DNA of 64,000 bases from a virus. Below, piece by piece: positions 44,325 through 52,137 of this stretch. The notes beneath the pieces are model-generated. The model did not search any database, was not told the origin of the DNA, and was given only the letters and a program-made list of their open reading frames with translations. The position numbers and the translations under genes are program-made. Each line of letters starts with the position of its first letter. The stretch's first letter is position 1. The stretch is taken from the IMG/VR virus record IMGVR_UViG_3300027747_002198, positions 1 through 64,000 of that record. One strand, 5' to 3'.

Positions 44325-46515
44325 TTATGCCAACATTTTTAAACGATCCTAATTTTGTATCAGAAACTCAGCAGAGAGCTTGGGGAACACTCATCACAGC
44401 TAATAATAGTTCGATGGCAACTGATAGTTCTTCTTGGTTTTATGGTATGAAAGGATTGATTGATAAAAGCGTTCAAGCAGGTCAAGCATTTAGTAACGGA
44501 ATTGTAAGTACATATTCATTGGTATATACTGCGGCTCCTTCACATTTTGGTGGTGTTTTAGCACCTAATGGAGATATTCATTTTATTCCACAATCTGCTA
44601 CCAGAGGACAAAAAATATCAGCTGCTGGTGTAGTATCAACATATAGTTTGATATATACTGCTGGTAATGCATATCAAGGTGGAGTTTTAGCACCCAATGG
44701 TGACATACATTTTGTTCCATATAGCGGTACTGTTGGACAAAAAATATCAGCTGCTGGTGTAGTATCAACATATTCATTGGTATATACCGGTGGTTCTTAT
44801 AGTGGTGCAGTTTTAGCACCCAATGGTGATATACATTTTGTTCCAACTGGCGCTCCTGTGGGGCAAAAAATATCATCCGCTGGAGTAGTATCAACATATT
44901 CATTGGTATATACTGCTGGTTCATATTATGGCGGAGTTTTAGCACCTAATGGAGATATACATTTTATTAATTTTACTGCTTCTGTAGGACAAAAAATATC
45001 ATCAGCTGGAGTAGTATCAACATATTCATTAATTTCTACTGGAAATAATTTCTATACTGGCGGAGTTTTAGCACCTAATGGAGATATACATTTTATTTCT
45101 TATAATGCTGGACAAGGACAAAAAATATCAGCTGCTGGTGTAGTATCAACTTATTCATTAATCAATGCACCGGGTGCTGGTTATGCTGGTGGAGTCCTAG
45201 CACCTAATGGTGATATTCATTTTGTTCCATTTAGTGCTTCTGTGGGACAAAAAGTATCAACAGCTGGAGTAGTATCAACATATTCATTAGTGTACACAAC
45301 AGCTTTTGCATACGCTGGTGGAGTTTTAGCACCTAATGGTGATATACATTTTATTCTATATAATGCTGCCAGAGGCCAAAAAATTTCCACGCTGCCTGCA
45401 ATACCTTTTAGTTCGGGTGTTTGCTTATCACCATTCTTCAATAAGTTCTAATCATGGCAAATTATTCAATCGATCCCAATTTTGTAACTGAGGTTCAAGG
45501 TACCGCTTGGGGAACTTTACCTCAGGGAGATAATAGTACAATTGATTCTGGTGGAGTTGCGTTTGCAAACTTTCAAGATTTTTTAAATGAAGGTGTGAAT
45601 GGCGGACAACTTTTTAGTAATGCGGTGGTGAGTACATATTCATTGGTGTATACTGCTTCTACTGCATACTTTGGTGGAGTCCTAGCACCTAATGGTGATA
45701 TACATTTCGTTCCGTATGCTGCAACCGTAGGACAAAAAATATCAGCTGCTGGAGTAGTATCAACTTATTCATTGGTGTATACTGCTTCTCCTGCATATGG
45801 CGGTGGTGTTTTATCGCCTAATGGTGATATTCATTTTGTTCCATATTCTGCTAACAGGGGTCAAAAAATATCAGCTGCTGGAGTAGTATCAACTTATTCA
45901 TTGGTGTATACTGCTTCTACTGCATACTTTGGTGGAGTCCTAGCACCTAATGGAGATATTCATTTTATTCCACAAAATGCCAATAAAGGTCAAAAAATAT
46001 CAGCGGCGGGTGTCGTATCAACTTATTCATTGGTGTACACTACTACTAATGCACATGCTGGCGGAGTATTGGCAACCAATGGAGATATTCATTTTATTCC
46101 GTTTGGTGCCAATAGAGGTCAAAAAATATCAGCTGCCGGAGTAGTATCAACATATTCATTGGTATATACTGTTGCTAGTTCATATGGTGGTGGTGTTTTA
46201 GCACCAAACGGTGATATTTATTTTGTTCCTGCTTCCGCTACAGTAGGTCAAAAAATATCAGCTGCTGGTGTAGTATCCACATATTCATTGGTGTATACCA
46301 CTTCATTAGCATATTATGGTGGAGTACTAGCACCAAACGGTGATATTCATTTTGTTCCTTTTAGTGCTCCAGTAGGTCAAAAAATATCAGCTGCTGGAGT
46401 AGTATCAACTTATTCATTGGTGTATACTGCTTCTACTGCATATGTTGGTGGAATTCTAACTCCTAATGGTGATATGTATTTTGTTCCGTATGCGGCTCCA
46501 GTAGGTCAAAAAATA
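43360..46515 (+). repeat. 21 propeller-blade repeats of ~129 bases across three genes
   Basis: Each blade is about 129 bases (43 codons), varying by a few codons in loops. Seven blades lie in each of the three genes. Constant DNA such as aaaatatcagctgctggtgt and gtatcaacttattcattggt alternates with short variable runs, giving ample homology for unequal recombination within and between genes. Confidence 0.9.
44327..45451 (+). CDS. Seven-repeat beta-propeller protein, paralogue 2
   Basis: 374 residues and seven blades, with the same caps (start TFLNDPNFVSETQQRAWGTL; end GVCLSPFFNKF). Loop residues differ from paralogue 1: for example TAAPSHF, TAGNAYQ and TGGSYS after the conserved VYT strand, and QSATR, YSGTV and TGAPV after IHF. 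The framework is unchanged, including GGVLAPNGDIHF in almost every blade. The two-base spacing on both sides implies one transcript and likely equal expression of the three proteins. Confidence 0.85.
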   Translation: MPTFLNDPNFVSETQQRAWGTLITANNSSMATDSSSWFYGMKGLIDKSVQAGQAFSNGIVSTYSLVYTAAPSHFGGVLAPNGDIHFIPQSATRGQKISAAGVVSTYSLIYTAGNAYQGGVLAPNGDIHFVPYSGTVGQKISAAGVVSTYSLVYTGGSYSGAVLAPNGDIHFVPTGAPVGQKISSAGVVSTYSLVYTAGSYYGGVLAPNGDIHFINFTASVGQKISSAGVVSTYSLISTGNNFYTGGVLAPNGDIHFISYNAGQGQKISAAGVVSTYSLINAPGAGYAGGVLAPNGDIHFVPFSASVGQKVSTAGVVSTYSLVYTTAFAYAGGVLAPNGDIHFILYNAARGQKISTLPAIPFSSGVCLSPFFNKF

Positions 46516-46581
46516 ACACTAAATACAGGAGTGAATTTCAGTAAGGGCATTTGTATGCATCCTTATTTTAATAAATTTTAA
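45454..46581 (+). CDS. Seven-repeat beta-propeller protein, paralogue 3
   Basis: 375 residues, seven blades, N-cap SIDPNFVTEVQGTAWGTLPQ, C-cap GICMHPYFNKF. Blades 1 and 3 share an identical 59-base stretch (45637-45695 and 45895-45953; offset 258 bases, exactly two blades), a sign of recent blade copying. Some blades vary the core (GGVLSPNGD, GGVLATNGD, GGILTPNGDMYF). It ends the adhesin run. The next gene, after a 28-base gap with its own ribosome binding site, is a glycosyltransferase-methyltransferase. Confidence 0.85.
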   Translation: MANYSIDPNFVTEVQGTAWGTLPQGDNSTIDSGGVAFANFQDFLNEGVNGGQLFSNAVVSTYSLVYTASTAYFGGVLAPNGDIHFVPYAATVGQKISAAGVVSTYSLVYTASPAYGGGVLSPNGDIHFVPYSANRGQKISAAGVVSTYSLVYTASTAYFGGVLAPNGDIHFIPQNANKGQKISAAGVVSTYSLVYTTTNAHAGGVLATNGDIHFIPFGANRGQKISAAGVVSTYSLVYTVASSYGGGVLAPNGDIYFVPASATVGQKISAAGVVSTYSLVYTTSLAYYGGVLAPNGDIHFVPFSAPVGQKISAAGVVSTYSLVYTASTAYVGGILTPNGDMYFVPYAAPVGQKITLNTGVNFSKGICMHPYFNKF

Positions 46582-46609
46582 TTATAGTAACTTTGAAAGG
46601 TGGTTTACA

Positions 46610-47956
46610 ATGTATAATCGTGATAAAATTATAGCAACAATGCAAGAAATTTATGATGGTTCCAAATCTATTGCTCCCTATGTTTTAATTGCCCAACCAA
46701 GGCGTGACCTAAACGAAACTCCCGCACAAAATTTTGATGGTTATGATAACCTTCATGTGGATTTACATGGGTTCTCTCACGGTTTCGTGCATATTGGCGG
46801 AGAAAAAGTTGATGTGGCTCGCAATTATTTAATTGAACAAGCATTAGAAAGTGGTGCAAAATATCTTTTGTTTATTGGTGAAGATACTGTTGTACCATAT
46901 GACGCATTTAAAATTCTACACAAGACAGCAGAAGAAAATCCAGGTCAAGTTATTACCGGAGTTTATTATATTAAACTTTCTGATGCAATGATTATGGTTC
47001 GCAATAACGATTGGATTACTATACCAAATGTGGATCCAGGTCAACTACTTGAAGCATGGCAGACCGGTATGGACATTATGTTAATACCAATTGATTTGCT
47101 CCGTCAAATGAAAGAAGAAGAACCAGAACTTCCTTTCTGTTGTATTGGTGTAAACATTAACGATGAAATTCCGTTTATCGGTGAAGATAATTTCTTTGTT
47201 CACCGTCTACACAAAAGAGGCACAAAACTTTTGGTAAACACAGATGTTCAATGTCTACATATGGATTTGGCATCAGGTAAATACACAGCTCATCCTGATG
47301 TTGATTTAAGAAAATACTTTACAACAATTAAACCTACTGAGCGTTTAGTTTTAGAAGATAAAGAATACATTGACCGCAGGTGGTCCGACAGATTACCCGA
47401 AGGTACTGGTGGTTCAAATAGCCTGTTACAAAAGAAAATTGAAGAAGGTAATCCTATTAAATTTAATATGGGTTGTGGTCGTGATAGAATTGATGGTTAC
47501 ATTGGAGTTGATTTACTTGGTGCTGGTGCCGACATCAAACAAGATATTATGGAATTAAAACTACCAGAAAATTGTGCGGATGAAATTTTTGGTTCACATG
47601 TAATTGAACATATTCCACAACATCGTGCAATCGGTGTTTTGACATCATGGTATAATACTCTTAAAGAAGGCGGCAAATTAGTATTAGAACTTCCCAATAT
47701 TGAAGAACTCTTTAAAGATTTTGCCGAAGCCGATGATGCAAAACGATATGAAATAACCCTCTGTGTTTACGGAGCATATCTTGGGGAAATAACGCCAGAA
47801 AGCATTAAACATGGCCAAGAAAGTCCGCATGTTTGGGGTTATTATCCAAAGATATTATCAGAAATTTTAGAGAATATTGGATACAAAGAAATTCAAGTTT
47901 TACCTGTTAAAGGTGTTCATCCAGGTAAAAACTTCAGGATTGAAGCAATTAAATAA
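46610..47956 (+). CDS. Glycosyltransferase-methyltransferase fusion
   Basis: 448 residues. The N-terminal ~240 residues look like a GT-A glycosyltransferase: VDVARNYLIEQALESGAKYL, then LFIGEDTVVPYDAF, where ED occupies the metal-binding position. The C-terminal ~165 residues are a class I SAM-dependent methyltransferase: FNMGCGRDRIDGYIGVDL as the SAM loop, SHVIEHIP, LKEGGKLVLELPN. The two activities in one chain suggest adding and then methylating a sugar. Placement right after the propellers suggests virion proteins or fibres as substrate, but host glycans are an alternative. AAAGGTGG is the ribosome binding site. Confidence 0.82.
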   Translation: MYNRDKIIATMQEIYDGSKSIAPYVLIAQPRRDLNETPAQNFDGYDNLHVDLHGFSHGFVHIGGEKVDVARNYLIEQALESGAKYLLFIGEDTVVPYDAFKILHKTAEENPGQVITGVYYIKLSDAMIMVRNNDWITIPNVDPGQLLEAWQTGMDIMLIPIDLLRQMKEEEPELPFCCIGVNINDEIPFIGEDNFFVHRLHKRGTKLLVNTDVQCLHMDLASGKYTAHPDVDLRKYFTTIKPTERLVLEDKEYIDRRWSDRLPEGTGGSNSLLQKKIEEGNPIKFNMGCGRDRIDGYIGVDLLGAGADIKQDIMELKLPENCADEIFGSHVIEHIPQHRAIGVLTSWYNTLKEGGKLVLELPNIEELFKDFAEADDAKRYEITLCVYGAYLGEITPESIKHGQESPHVWGYYPKILSEILENIGYKEIQVLPVKGVHPGKNFRIEAIK

Positions 47957-47968
47957 TAAGAGGAAAAA

Positions 47969-48409
47969 ATGGCAAGTACAATATCATTAGATGGATTATC
48001 TTCTCCTGATGGAGAAACCAGAGCATTAGCTCACTTAACAGTAGAATACAATGGTAACACATACCAATGGAAATTTTTTATTCCACCAGATTCAGGTGAT
48101 TTAGGAACATTTATAGAAAATAGTAAATCCACAATTGAATCTCAAATTGATGCCAAAGAATCTGCATGGGAAAATTTGAATCCAAAAACAAGAACAATTT
48201 CCGATCCACTAGGAGAAGATGTTGTGGTCGATATTCAAAAAGAAGAAATAGTTCGACCAGACATTCCAGACTATTACGCTTTGAGGAGAAATGCTTATCC
48301 ACCTCTAGCTGAACAGATTGGTGCTTTTTGGAAAGGACCACAGGATCCAGACTATATTGCAATGCAAGCAAAAGTTTTGGCGGTTAAATCGCAATATCCA
48401 AAATCTTAA
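47969..48409 (+). CDS. Probable tail-fibre assembly chaperone-like protein
   Basis: 146 residues. The C-terminal part DYYALRRNAYPPLAEQIGAF, then WKG, is the R-x-x-x-Y-P-x-x-x-E-Q-I-x-x-x-W motif often seen in proteins encoded beside phage fibres. The N-terminal half (VEYNGNTYQWKFFIPPDSGD) is beta. It closes the accessory region, just before the neck operon. An AGAGGAA ribosome binding site precedes it. The motif is recognisable; the chaperone role is inferred. Confidence 0.65.
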   Translation: MASTISLDGLSSPDGETRALAHLTVEYNGNTYQWKFFIPPDSGDLGTFIENSKSTIESQIDAKESAWENLNPKTRTISDPLGEDVVVDIQKEEIVRPDIPDYYALRRNAYPPLAEQIGAFWKGPQDPDYIAMQAKVLAVKSQYPKS

Positions 48410-48425
48410 TTGATATCCACCATGG

Positions 48426-48433
48426 TATAAATA
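48426..48433 (+). promoter_or_regulatory. T4-type late promoter -10 (TATAAATA, perfect)
   Basis: A perfect TATAAATA, followed by CC and then TCTATAT, 21 bases ahead of the gp13 start. TTAGGAGG is the ribosome binding site. Drives the neck genes gp13-gp15. Confidence 0.8.
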
Positions 48434-48454
48434 CCTCTATATTAGGAGGTTTTA

Positions 48455-49228
48455 ATGGCAACAATTACCAACCGACAAGATTTTATTACTTATTGCAAGC
48501 GCAGACTTGGGTTTCCTGTTATCGAAATCAACGTGGATGACGACCAGGTTAATGATCGCATTGATGACGCACTCCAATATTTTCAGGACTACCATTTTGA
48601 TGGACTTCAAAAGGTTTATTGGATCAAAGTTCTAGATAATAACGATATTGCAAATCGGTACTTGGATGCCAGCAAAGCAAAAGATTCTCAAGGAAACACA
48701 TTAGAAATTGCGGGCGTTTCTCGTATATTTCCCATTTCAGATTCTCAGGCAAACGTCAATATGTTTGACCTTAGATATCAACTCCGTTTAAATGAGTTAT
48801 ATGACTTTACCTCCGCATCGTACATCAATTATACCTTAACAAATCAACACTTACGTTCTCTAGAAATCATGTTTACTGGAGAAGTTCCTATTCGATTCCA
48901 ACGACACACACAAAGGTTGTATATTGATTGGAATTGGGGTAATTCAGAAGCACCTACTGGTACAGTTGTTATTGCCGAAGCATATGCTTTAATTAATCCG
49001 GATGTATATAATTTGGTATGGAATGACCGTTGGCTAAAAGAATATGCCACAGCACTTATCAAAAGAACTTGGGGCAATAATATGTCCAAATTTGACAATG
49101 TTCAATTACCGGGTGGAGTTACTTTGAATGGTGGAAGAATTTTTCAGGAAGCTACGACAGAAATCGAGCGGCTTGAAAGAGAGATGGAAAATAATTACGG
49201 AGCTCCGTTAGAATGGTTCATGAACTAA
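48455..49228 (+). CDS. gp13: gp13 neck protein
   Basis: 257 residues (T4: 309). The N-terminus DFITYCKRRLGFPVIEINVD, then QVNDRIDDALQYFQDYHFDG, and later TNQHLRSLEIMFTGEVPIRF and LIKRTWGNNMSKFDNVQLPG, match the T4 neck protein. It seals the packaged head with gp14. One of the clearest T4 matches in the window. The next gene starts two bases after the stop. Confidence 0.93.
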   Translation: MATITNRQDFITYCKRRLGFPVIEINVDDDQVNDRIDDALQYFQDYHFDGLQKVYWIKVLDNNDIANRYLDASKAKDSQGNTLEIAGVSRIFPISDSQANVNMFDLRYQLRLNELYDFTSASYINYTLTNQHLRSLEIMFTGEVPIRFQRHTQRLYIDWNWGNSEAPTGTVVIAEAYALINPDVYNLVWNDRWLKEYATALIKRTWGNNMSKFDNVQLPGGVTLNGGRIFQEATTEIERLEREMENNYGAPLEWFMN

Positions 49229-49229
49229 T

Positions 49230-50114
49230 ATGGCAACTAACCACTATTTTAATAATTACAACAGCAAATACTCAGAACAAAGATTAGTTGAGGATTTAAT
49301 TGTTGAGTCCATTAAAATTATGGGCTTCGATTCATATTACTTGCCCAACAATAATGATGCTGCTCGTGATTTATTATATGGTGAAGATCCGGTTAAAAAA
49401 TTCAAATCTGCTTTTACTGTTGAAATGTATATGTCCAGTATTATGGAATATTCGGGTGAAAGAGAATTGTTTTCTAAATTTGGTTTAGAAATTAAAAACA
49501 ATATGGAAGTGATAGTATCAAAAAGGTCATTTTCAGAAAGAGTTCCACAAAATACTTTTACACGACCAAGAGAAGGGGATTTAATTTACATACCTTTTGG
49601 AAATGGTACTGGCGAATTGTTTGAAATTACTTTTGTTGAACAAAATAAAGATATGATGATGTTAGGTCGAAAATATCCTTTCTTTTATGAGATGCGTTTA
49701 GAGAAATTTAAGTATGCACAGGAATTCATTAATACTGGTATAGCTGATATTGATATGGTTATGGATAATTCGGCGTATTCTATTAACTTACAATTGAGTT
49801 CTGGTACAGGTAATTACGCAGCAAAAGAAATTGTATATCAATCACATGACGGCACTTTAGCTAATGCCGTCACTTCTGCTGTTGTACAGAGTTGGAATGA
49901 TCCTACAAATATGTTGGTGGTTACCAATATTGCCGGAGAATTTATAGACGGACTTACAATTATTGGTTCATCAACCGGTGCTGCTTATACTTTATCCACT
50001 TATGATGCGATGGCGCCAAGTATACATAACGAAATTTACGATAACAAGCTTATAGAAAATAATGCAAATTCAGTTATTGATTTTTCAGAATCTAATCCGT
50101 TTGGAAGCATATAA
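49230..50114 (+). CDS. gp14: gp14 neck protein with inserted beta module
   Basis: 294 residues (T4: 256). N-terminal HYFNNYNSKYSEQRLVEDLI and IKIMGFDSYYLPN, central PREGDLIYIPFGNGTGELFE and FEITFVEQNKDMMMLGRKYP mark it as gp14. At 49815-50010 there is an extra module (KEIVYQSHDGTL, NMLVVTNIAGEFIDGLTIIG, STGAAYTLSTYD) also found in gp15. It ends in FSESNPFGSI. The end overlaps the gp15 start (TAATG). Confidence 0.93.
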   Translation: MATNHYFNNYNSKYSEQRLVEDLIVESIKIMGFDSYYLPNNNDAARDLLYGEDPVKKFKSAFTVEMYMSSIMEYSGERELFSKFGLEIKNNMEVIVSKRSFSERVPQNTFTRPREGDLIYIPFGNGTGELFEITFVEQNKDMMMLGRKYPFFYEMRLEKFKYAQEFINTGIADIDMVMDNSAYSINLQLSSGTGNYAAKEIVYQSHDGTLANAVTSAVVQSWNDPTNMLVVTNIAGEFIDGLTIIGSSTGAAYTLSTYDAMAPSIHNEIYDNKLIENNANSVIDFSESNPFGSI

Positions 50115-51205
50115 TGGCAGATACGTCATATAACCGAATTATTCGTAAACTGGTTGTTGGATTTGGCAACTTGTTTAATAATATTACTTTAGTTCGGTAT
50201 AATCCAGATAACACAGAGCAAGAACGTATGCTTGTTCCAATTATCTATGCGGCCAAAGAGTTATATGTAAAACGGTTAGAAGAAGATTATAATTTAGACA
50301 AAAAAGTTCAAATCACTTTACCAAGATTATCATTTGAAATGACTGGTTTATCTTATGATTCTTCTAGAAAACAAAATACAAATTGGAAATCTTTTGCAAA
50401 AACTACTAATGGAGTAGTATCACAATATAATCCAGTACCTTATGATTTTGATTTTTCGTTGTATCTTTACGTTAGAAATATTGAAGATGGTACTCAAATT
50501 ATAGAGCATATTCTTCCTTATTTTACTCCTGATTATACTATTAAATTAAATTTAATTCCTGAATTTGGTGTTGTCAAAGAAATTCCTGTTGTGTTGAAAG
50601 ATACCAACCAAGAAATTATCTATGAGGGTGATCGTAATAGTGGTACTAGAACAGTTATTTGGACTTTAAATTTTACAGTTAAAGGTTTTATATTTGGTAA
50701 AACTTCTGCAGCAGCATTAATTACAACATCAATTACAAATATTTTAGATAATATTAAATCTTCAGACGTAGTTCAGTTTAATATGACTACACCAGGAACA
50801 GGAACTTATCAAACAGGCGAAGGTGTTTATCAAGGTTTTTCTGCTGTTAATTCAACGGCTACAGCTAAAGTGGTTTCATTTAATAATAATGCATTACAAC
50901 TTACAAATATTAATGGCAATTTTGTATCTTCACAACCCATTTATGGCATAAAAACTAACGCCAGTTACACATTTGGATCATATCAAATTTTACCAGCTCA
51001 ATATGCACAAATTGTTACCGTTTCTAACCCAACTGATGCTAATGCTAACGTAATGTATACATACTCTACCACAGTACAAGAAGGTATTAATATTGTTAAA
51101 CCTGTACTTTCATCTAATGGATTTAATACTGATTTGAATACCAATGTATTTGGTATAGATGATTTGTTATCAGAACAAGAAAACTCAATCGATTTAGGAT
51201 CATAA
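50114..51205 (+). CDS. gp15: gp15 tail completion / sheath terminator, with inserted module
   Basis: 363 residues (T4: 272). N-terminal YNRIIRKLVVGFGNLFNNIT, then VPIIYAAKELYVKRLEED, LPRLSFEMTGLSYDSSRKQN and VPYDFDFSLYLYVRNIEDGT are diagnostic. It caps the tail tube and sheath so that it can join the neck. The extra length is mostly one inserted module (50800-50985: GEGVYQGFSAVNSTATAKVV, LQLTNINGNFVSSQPIYGIK) like the one in gp14. The C-terminal acidic tail is short. Confidence 0.93.
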   Translation: MADTSYNRIIRKLVVGFGNLFNNITLVRYNPDNTEQERMLVPIIYAAKELYVKRLEEDYNLDKKVQITLPRLSFEMTGLSYDSSRKQNTNWKSFAKTTNGVVSQYNPVPYDFDFSLYLYVRNIEDGTQIIEHILPYFTPDYTIKLNLIPEFGVVKEIPVVLKDTNQEIIYEGDRNSGTRTVIWTLNFTVKGFIFGKTSAAALITTSITNILDNIKSSDVVQFNMTTPGTGTYQTGEGVYQGFSAVNSTATAKVVSFNNNALQLTNINGNFVSSQPIYGIKTNASYTFGSYQILPAQYAQIVTVSNPTDANANVMYTYSTTVQEGINIVKPVLSSNGFNTDLNTNVFGIDDLLSEQENSIDLGS

Positions 51206-51206
51206 A

Positions 51207-51962
51207 ATGTCAAGAACATTACAATTTAAACGATACGCCAATACAGTCCTTACAAATATAATAGGTGCGGATGGCGAATTAATTATTGACGAAACAAACC
51301 ATTATTTAACTATTCATGACGGAGTAACTCCGGGTGGAGTTACATCACTTGGAGCTCCAGCATCTGTTATTAGTAGTTTAAAAGCCGGAAGCAACACGGT
51401 TACGCTTAGTAATAATGGAAATTTAAATTTATCGAATGGATCGCTTGTTTTTATAGACCAAAGTTTACAAAATACGGCATTTAGTTCTTTTTATATTAAT
51501 GAACTTAATGAATCTGTTGCAAATATTGCAAATTTGCAATATGCTTTTATTGGATCCAATACTAACGTAACACGAGTTGCTAATACTTTAGCAATATCAA
51601 TACAATTAGCTTACAATCAAGCCAATTCGGCCGCCCAGACTATTCCACAAAATCCGCAAACATCAAATTATGTGTTACAAAATTCTGATGCCGGTAAATT
51701 TATTTACTATACCCAATCTGCAAATGCAACATTGTACATACCTTGGACATCAAATACAAATTGGGTAAATGGCACAAGTATTATGATTGTATCTCAAACT
51801 CCGGCAGGAGCTAATGTAAAAATATCTCCAAATAACGGAGTATCATTGTACCTTGCTGGTAATTCTGTAAGTTCTTCACGAAATGTGTCAACTTATGGCA
51901 CCGCTACATTATTAATGGTTAAAGCAAATACATGGTATATTAATGGTACTGGAGTAATATAA
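51207..51962 (+). CDS. Fibre-like protein with attachment-type N-terminus
   Basis: 251 residues. The N-terminal motif GADGELIIDETNHYLTIHDG, followed by VTPGG, is the short beta domain that phages use to mount fibres (Mtd-N-like). A middle section with AYNQANSAAQ is a single copy of the giant-fibre repeat. The C-terminus (NWVNGTSIMIVSQTPAGANV) is a compact beta domain common in T4-like fibre proteins. Probably a small fibre or whisker-like neck appendage, given its place after gp15. It ends with a TAATG overlap into a tiny ORF. Confidence 0.72.
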   Translation: MSRTLQFKRYANTVLTNIIGADGELIIDETNHYLTIHDGVTPGGVTSLGAPASVISSLKAGSNTVTLSNNGNLNLSNGSLVFIDQSLQNTAFSSFYINELNESVANIANLQYAFIGSNTNVTRVANTLAISIQLAYNQANSAAQTIPQNPQTSNYVLQNSDAGKFIYYTQSANATLYIPWTSNTNWVNGTSIMIVSQTPAGANVKISPNNGVSLYLAGNSVSSSRNVSTYGTATLLMVKANTWYINGTGVI

Positions 51963-52099
51963 TGTTAATGATGATGCATCATATGAATAGTGTGCAACAA
52001 TTGCCCATTATTACACTATTGGCTTTTGATATATCAATTAAAACTTCATATCCTTTTAGAGCAATTGATATTATGATGGACACAGCACCTACATATTAA
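51962..52099 (+). CDS. Possible 45-residue protein overlapping the preceding stop
   Basis: ATG overlaps the previous TAA (TAATG), with GGAG seven bases ahead. The peptide begins MLMMMHHMNSV and ends DIMMDTAPTY. It is methionine- and histidine-rich, and the middle (PIITLLAFDISIK) is hydrophobic. TAATG coupling is common in this genome, which supports translation, but the short length and odd composition leave doubt. No function is assigned. The remaining 38 bases before the next gene hold a late promoter and a ribosome binding site. Confidence 0.4.
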   Translation: MLMMMHHMNSVQQLPIITLLAFDISIKTSYPFRAIDIMMDTAPTY

Positions 52100-52101
52100 A
52101 T

Positions 52102-52109
52102 AATAAATA
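52102..52109 (+). promoter_or_regulatory. T4-type late promoter -10 (AATAAATA)
   Basis: It stands 28 bases ahead of the next start, with CCGGAG as a possible ribosome binding site. Distance fits a late promoter; the sequence deviates only in the first base. Confidence 0.5.
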
Positions 52110-52137
52110 AACACAAAGAAGAAACCGGAGAAACAAA

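Noticed and set aside
43360-46515. Regular ~129-base repeats that might be taken for a CRISPR array or minisatellite
   Set aside because: The period equals 43 codons, all copies lie in open frames, and the unit is far longer than a CRISPR repeat-spacer; these are protein repeats.
43185-46581. Diversity-generating retroelement as the source of loop variation
   Set aside because: No reverse transcriptase, no template/variable repeat pair with adenine-specific changes, and no accessory gene are in the window. One could lie outside it, but nothing here supports it.
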